A DNA stretch of 64,000 nucleotides, from positions 62,001 to 126,000 of the forward strand of contig JAHFUZ010000008.1 in the NCBI GenBank assembly GCA_023264815.1, in the 5' to 3' direction. The notes beneath the pieces are model-generated. The model ran no database searches. It saw nothing but the letters and a program-made list of their open reading frames with translations, and had not been told where the DNA came from. Within the stretch, counting starts at the first letter, position 1. Each line of letters opens with the position of its first letter. Both the position numbers and the translations under genes were made by a program. The stretch comes from Arthrobacter sp. GTDB taxonomy: Bacteria > Actinomycetota > Actinomycetes > Actinomycetales > Micrococcaceae. This document shows, piece by piece, positions 61,505 to 64,000 of this stretch.

Positions 61505-63127
61505 CTAGGAGGTGCGTCCGACGTCGATGAACGACATGCCGGTGGTGGGCAGCGGCTTGAAGCCGTTGAGCTTCTTGTCGTCCCAGGCGGAGGGCAGCTG
61601 GCGGTGGAAGATGGGGTAAAGGGGCAGTTCCTCGGAGATGAGGTCCACGATTTCGCCGGTGATCTTCTTGGCGTCTTCCTTCGCCGCCTGGGAGCCCTTG
61701 TTCATGAGCTCCTGCAGCTTGGCGCGTTCCGGCGCGGTCCAGTAGGCGCGCTTCTCCATCCAGGTGGCGCCCGAGTAGAACCAGCTCAGGAGCAGGTCAG
61801 CGTCGTTGCCGAATACTGACGGGTCGCCCGGGGCGGCAACCACAGTGTAGTCGCCGGTGCCCACACGGTCCGTGTACAGCGCGCCGGACTGGATGCTCTT
61901 CACGGTGACCTTCACGCCCGGGATCTTGTTCCAGGATTCGAGGATCAGCGGGGCAACGTCCTTGACCCAGGCGGTGTCCGTGGTCAGCAGCTCGAATTCG
62001 AGGCTGGTGACGCCTGCCTGCTTGAGCAGGTCCGCAGCCTTGGAAGCGTCGTAGCCGTAGACGTTCTTGGCCTTGACGTAGTCCGGGTGGCCTTCCTGGA
62101 AGTAGGAGCTGGCGGCCTTGGCGTTGCCGAACAGGGCCTTCTTGATGATGGCATCCTTGTCCAGACCGTAGTGCAGGGCCTGGCGGACCAGCTTGTTGTT
62201 GAAGGGGGCCTTGTTGCAGTTGAACAGCAGGAACATCAGGCCGAACGACTGCACGGATTCAACCTTGACCTTGGACTTGAGGCCGTCGATGTCCAGGTAG
62301 GGGACGTCCTCGATGGCCTGGACGCGGCCGGACTGGACGGCGGTGACGCGTGCGGCGGCGTCGGAGAGCAACAGCCAGGTCATGCCCTTGGCCAGTGCCG
62401 GCTTGGGGCCGTTGTAGTCGGCGAACGCCTCGAAGACGATCTTGTCGTCCTTGACGGCGGAGACCAGCTTGTACGGGCCGCTGCCGACAGGCTTGGCGTC
62501 AAACGCCTTGAGGTCCGTGGCCAAGGCCTTGGGGACGACCTTGACCACGGAGATGCGGGGGCCGAAGCCGGGGAAGGCGTACTTGAGGGTGAACTCAACC
62601 GTTTTGGCGTCAACCGGCTTGACGTCCTGGATGAACGGAATGAACTGGGAGAACAGGGACTTGTTCGCCGGGTCCATGACGCGGGTGAAGGAGAACGCAA
62701 CGTCCTCCGTGGTGACCGGGGTGCCGTCGTGGAACTTGGCGCCGTCGCGGATGGTGACCTGGTAAGTGGTGTCGTTGACCTTCTTGGGGTCCGCCGCGGC
62801 CAGGGCGTTGTAGGGCTCGCGGGTGGCCGGGTGCAGTTCGATCAGGCCTTCGAAGATGTGCAGGTTGGCGGCCATGGGCGTGGCGCCGGAGGAGCTCAGC
62901 GGGTCGAAGCCGGTGGAGAGGGCGTAGGAGATGCCCGCCTCGATGGTGAGGTCCTTGTTGACAGCCGCGGCGCTCGCGGAGCTGCCGGTGGTGGTGGCTG
63001 CCGGGCCGCCGCAGGCGGCGAGGGTGGTGGTGAAGGCTGCGGCGGCGCCCATGGCACCGGTCAGCTTGAGGAAATTCCGGCGGCTGGCATCGTTGACCAG
63101 CGGCAGGTTCTTAAAGGTTTCGTTCAT
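61505..63127 (-). CDS. ABC transporter substrate-binding lipoprotein (family 5), Tat-exported
   Basis: A 540-residue extracytoplasmic binding protein of the oligopeptide/nickel (SBP_bac_5) family. The Tat motif SRRNFLK is at residues 15-21 and lipobox LAAC ends at C39, so it is exported folded and lipid-anchored. The body has the family segments [21 protein letters not shown] and [14 protein letters not shown]. Neighbouring sialic acid genes suggest a sialic acid substrate although most family members bind peptides. Start ATG 63127. Confidence 0.92.
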   Translation of the reverse strand: MNETFKNLPLVNDASRRNFLKLTGAMGAAAAFTTTLAACGGPAATTTGSSASAAAVNKDLTIEAGISYALSTGFDPLSSSGATPMAANLHIFEGLIELHPATREPYNALAAADPKKVNDTTYQVTIRDGAKFHDGTPVTTEDVAFSFTRVMDPANKSLFSQFIPFIQDVKPVDAKTVEFTLKYAFPGFGPRISVVKVVPKALATDLKAFDAKPVGSGPYKLVSAVKDDKIVFEAFADYNGPKPALAKGMTWLLLSDAAARVTAVQSGRVQAIEDVPYLDIDGLKSKVKVESVQSFGLMFLLFNCNKAPFNNKLVRQALHYGLDKDAIIKKALFGNAKAASSYFQEGHPDYVKAKNVYGYDASKAADLLKQAGVTSLEFELLTTDTAWVKDVAPLILESWNKIPGVKVTVKSIQSGALYTDRVGTGDYTVVAAPGDPSVFGNDADLLLSWFYSGATWMEKRAYWTAPERAKLQELMNKGSQAAKEDAKKITGEIVDLISEELPLYPIFHRQLPSAWDDKKLNGFKPLPTTGMSFIDVGRTS

Positions 63128-63161
63128 CAGGGCCTCGCCATTCCAGAAGGTTTATCGGATG

Positions 63162-63173
63162 TAGGACGTCCGA
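63162..63173. promoter_or_regulatory. Candidate operator TNGGACGTCCNA upstream of transporter operon
   Basis: TAGGACGTCCGA, with core palindrome GGACGTCC, 35 bases before the binding-protein start. The same pattern precedes the cluster's GntR gene at 51747-51758. I cannot assign the promoter hexamers with confidence. Confidence 0.5.
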
Positions 63174-63237
63174 GCTCGTAGGATGACTGTAAGTCGGATC
63201 ACAGCCTCCCGTCAAGCGCCCCGCCCCATTCCCCAAC

Positions 63238-63322
63238 CGACGCTCTATCAGTTGATGTGGCTTTTTCCCGGACGCTCTCTCACTTAACGCGGGTTTTTGG
63301 CGGACGCTCTCTCACTCAGGCG
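63238..63322. repeat. Tandem 32-bp repeat units, copy 5
   Basis: Two full 32-bp direct units (63238-63269 and 63270-63301) and a partial third (63302-63322). The second unit begins GGACGCTCTCTCACTTAACG. There are no spacers, so this is not a CRISPR. The third unit overlaps the 3' end of the sialidase gene and contributes its stop codon on the minus strand. Confidence 0.87.
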
Positions 63323-64000
63323 CGCTGACGCCGCCGGTGCGGGTGTCAAAACTGAACGCACGACGGCGGCACGCGGCTGTGGTGCCCTGCGTTGCGGTTA
63401 CGCTGAACTCCACGTCCGCGCGGCCGCGTGCCACGTCCTCCCCGGTGACGGTGTAGCCGGGGGTGAAATAGAGGACCTCCTCGCCGGGGCTCAGGTCCGT
63501 GGCCGGGAAGGCCTCTGAACCGGGCCCGGACAGGCGGACATTGGCCAGGGGCTGTGTTCCGATGTTGCGCGCCCGGCCGGTAAACGCCAGGATGTCGCCG
63601 GGTTTGTAGCCCGGAAGGATGGGCCCGTAGTTGAGGTCCTGCGCTTCCCGGGTGCCGATCACCTGCGCGGCCTCGGCCGTGTAACCCTGGCCGATTTCCT
63701 TCCAGGTGTGCACGCCCCATGCGCCGGCACCGGCGGACATCACATGGAACTCCCCGGCATTCTGCCAGACGGGCGGGCGGCCGGGGGTGATGGAGCGGAG
63801 CACCATGTCGAACTCGAAGCCGGCGTCGGCGTCCGGCTTGGCGGTTCCGGCATGAGGAGGGTTCGCCGTCAGCTGTGCCGTGAGCTGTTCCGCCGGCACT
63901 GACACAAAGACAATCTCCCGGTAGCCCTGACGCTCATAGAGGACGCCGATGTTGCCGTCAGGCAGGCGGGCGGCGGTCGAATAGGCCGAGCTGCCCGGGC
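63312..64000 (-). CDS. nanH: Sialidase (exo-alpha-sialidase), C-terminal part; 5' end outside window
   Basis: The frame is open to the right edge and no true start is in the window. The visible 229 residues begin PGSSAYSTAARLPDGNIGVL, then YERQGYREIVFVSVP, the last blade of a BNR beta-propeller sialidase containing the Tyr and Glu-type active-site region. A C-terminal beta-sandwich/NPCBM-like domain with FTGRARNIGTQPLANVRLSG follows. It would release sialic acid from glycans outside the cell for the transporter encoded downstream. The stop codon lies in a repeat unit. Confidence 0.82.
   Translation of the reverse strand, partial: PGSSAYSTAARLPDGNIGVLYERQGYREIVFVSVPAEQLTAQLTANPPHAGTAKPDADAGFEFDMVLRSITPGRPPVWQNAGEFHVMSAGAGAWGVHTWKEIGQGYTAEAAQVIGTREAQDLNYGPILPGYKPGDILAFTGRARNIGTQPLANVRLSGPGSEAFPATDLSPGEEVLYFTPGYTVTGEDVARGRADVEFSVTATQGTTAACRRRAFSFDTRTGGVSAPE

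Noticed and set aside
63238..63322. Possible CRISPR array
   Set aside because: The 32-bp units are directly adjacent with no unique spacers, and no cas genes are present; they belong to the interspersed repeat family.
1..64000. tRNA, rRNA, integrase or insertion sequence genes
   Set aside because: None were recognisable on either strand. Every stretch over 300 bases without an intact gene is accounted for by the decayed gene, repeats, terminators or promoters listed.

Overview
The window is a continuous high-GC chromosomal segment. Its codon usage, GntR/IclR/ANTAR regulators, mannan-type GT-C glycosyltransferase and heterotetrameric sarcosine oxidase genes all point to a soil actinobacterium of the Arthrobacter/Pseudarthrobacter group. 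I see no rRNA, tRNA, CRISPR array, transposase or phage gene. Both ends cut through genes: an acyltransferase on the left and a sialidase on the right.

Layout. 0-11 kb is a housekeeping/regulatory mixture: a MacB/FtsX-type ABC exporter divergent from a histidine kinase-response regulator pair, a pirin, a diguanylate cyclase, a SulP transporter and an MptB-like mannosyltransferase. 10.8-17.2 kb is a minus-strand homoprotocatechuate (3,4-dihydroxyphenylacetate) meta-cleavage operon. It starts at a promoter carrying a palindromic operator and encodes a FAH-RraA fusion, a GntR regulator, HpaE, HpaD, HpaH and HpaI. 17.4-20.8 kb has a flavin aromatic monooxygenase with an IclR regulator, both preceded by the same 20-bp-phased repeats, then a TetR. 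20.9-24.8 kb has two tandem GT87/DUF2029 membrane proteins that may both start at ATT, and a RelA/SpoT-type alarmone synthetase. 24.9-29.6 kb is a uridine/ribonucleoside module (LacI regulator, nucleoside hydrolase, MFS, ribokinase). 29.6-32.9 kb is an NCS1 permease divergent from a PucR regulator. 32.9-34.4 kb is a short unit with a decayed gene and an AbiEi/DUF559-like gene, flanked by inverted copies of a repeat.

34.4-47.5 kb is a creatinine-to-pyruvate pathway. Creatininase and creatinase (plus strand, with an IclR regulator) make sarcosine. A minus-strand operon glyA-soxB-soxD-soxA-soxG-sdaA-purU turns sarcosine into glycine, serine and pyruvate and recycles folate one-carbon units. A divergent GntR regulator and a palindrome inside the promoter spacer probably control it.

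47.5-50.5 kb is an array of three GAF-ANTAR proteins alternating with two copies of a small unrecognised protein. 51.8-64 kb is a sialic acid utilisation cluster: sialidase, Opp-type ABC transporter with a fused permease-ATPase, NanA-like lyase, ROK kinase, NanE, NagA and NagB. Its GntR regulator gene and its transporter promoter share a 12-bp palindrome.

A family of intergenic repeats built from 31-33 bp units beginning GGACGCTCTCTCA occurs at five places (24.8, 32.85, 34.3, 47.5 and 63.2 kb). The copies lie at or within about 20 bp of gene 3' ends, and at three sites the repeat overlaps the stop codon. This family, the GAF-ANTAR/small-protein array and the FAH-RraA fusion are the least conventional items here.
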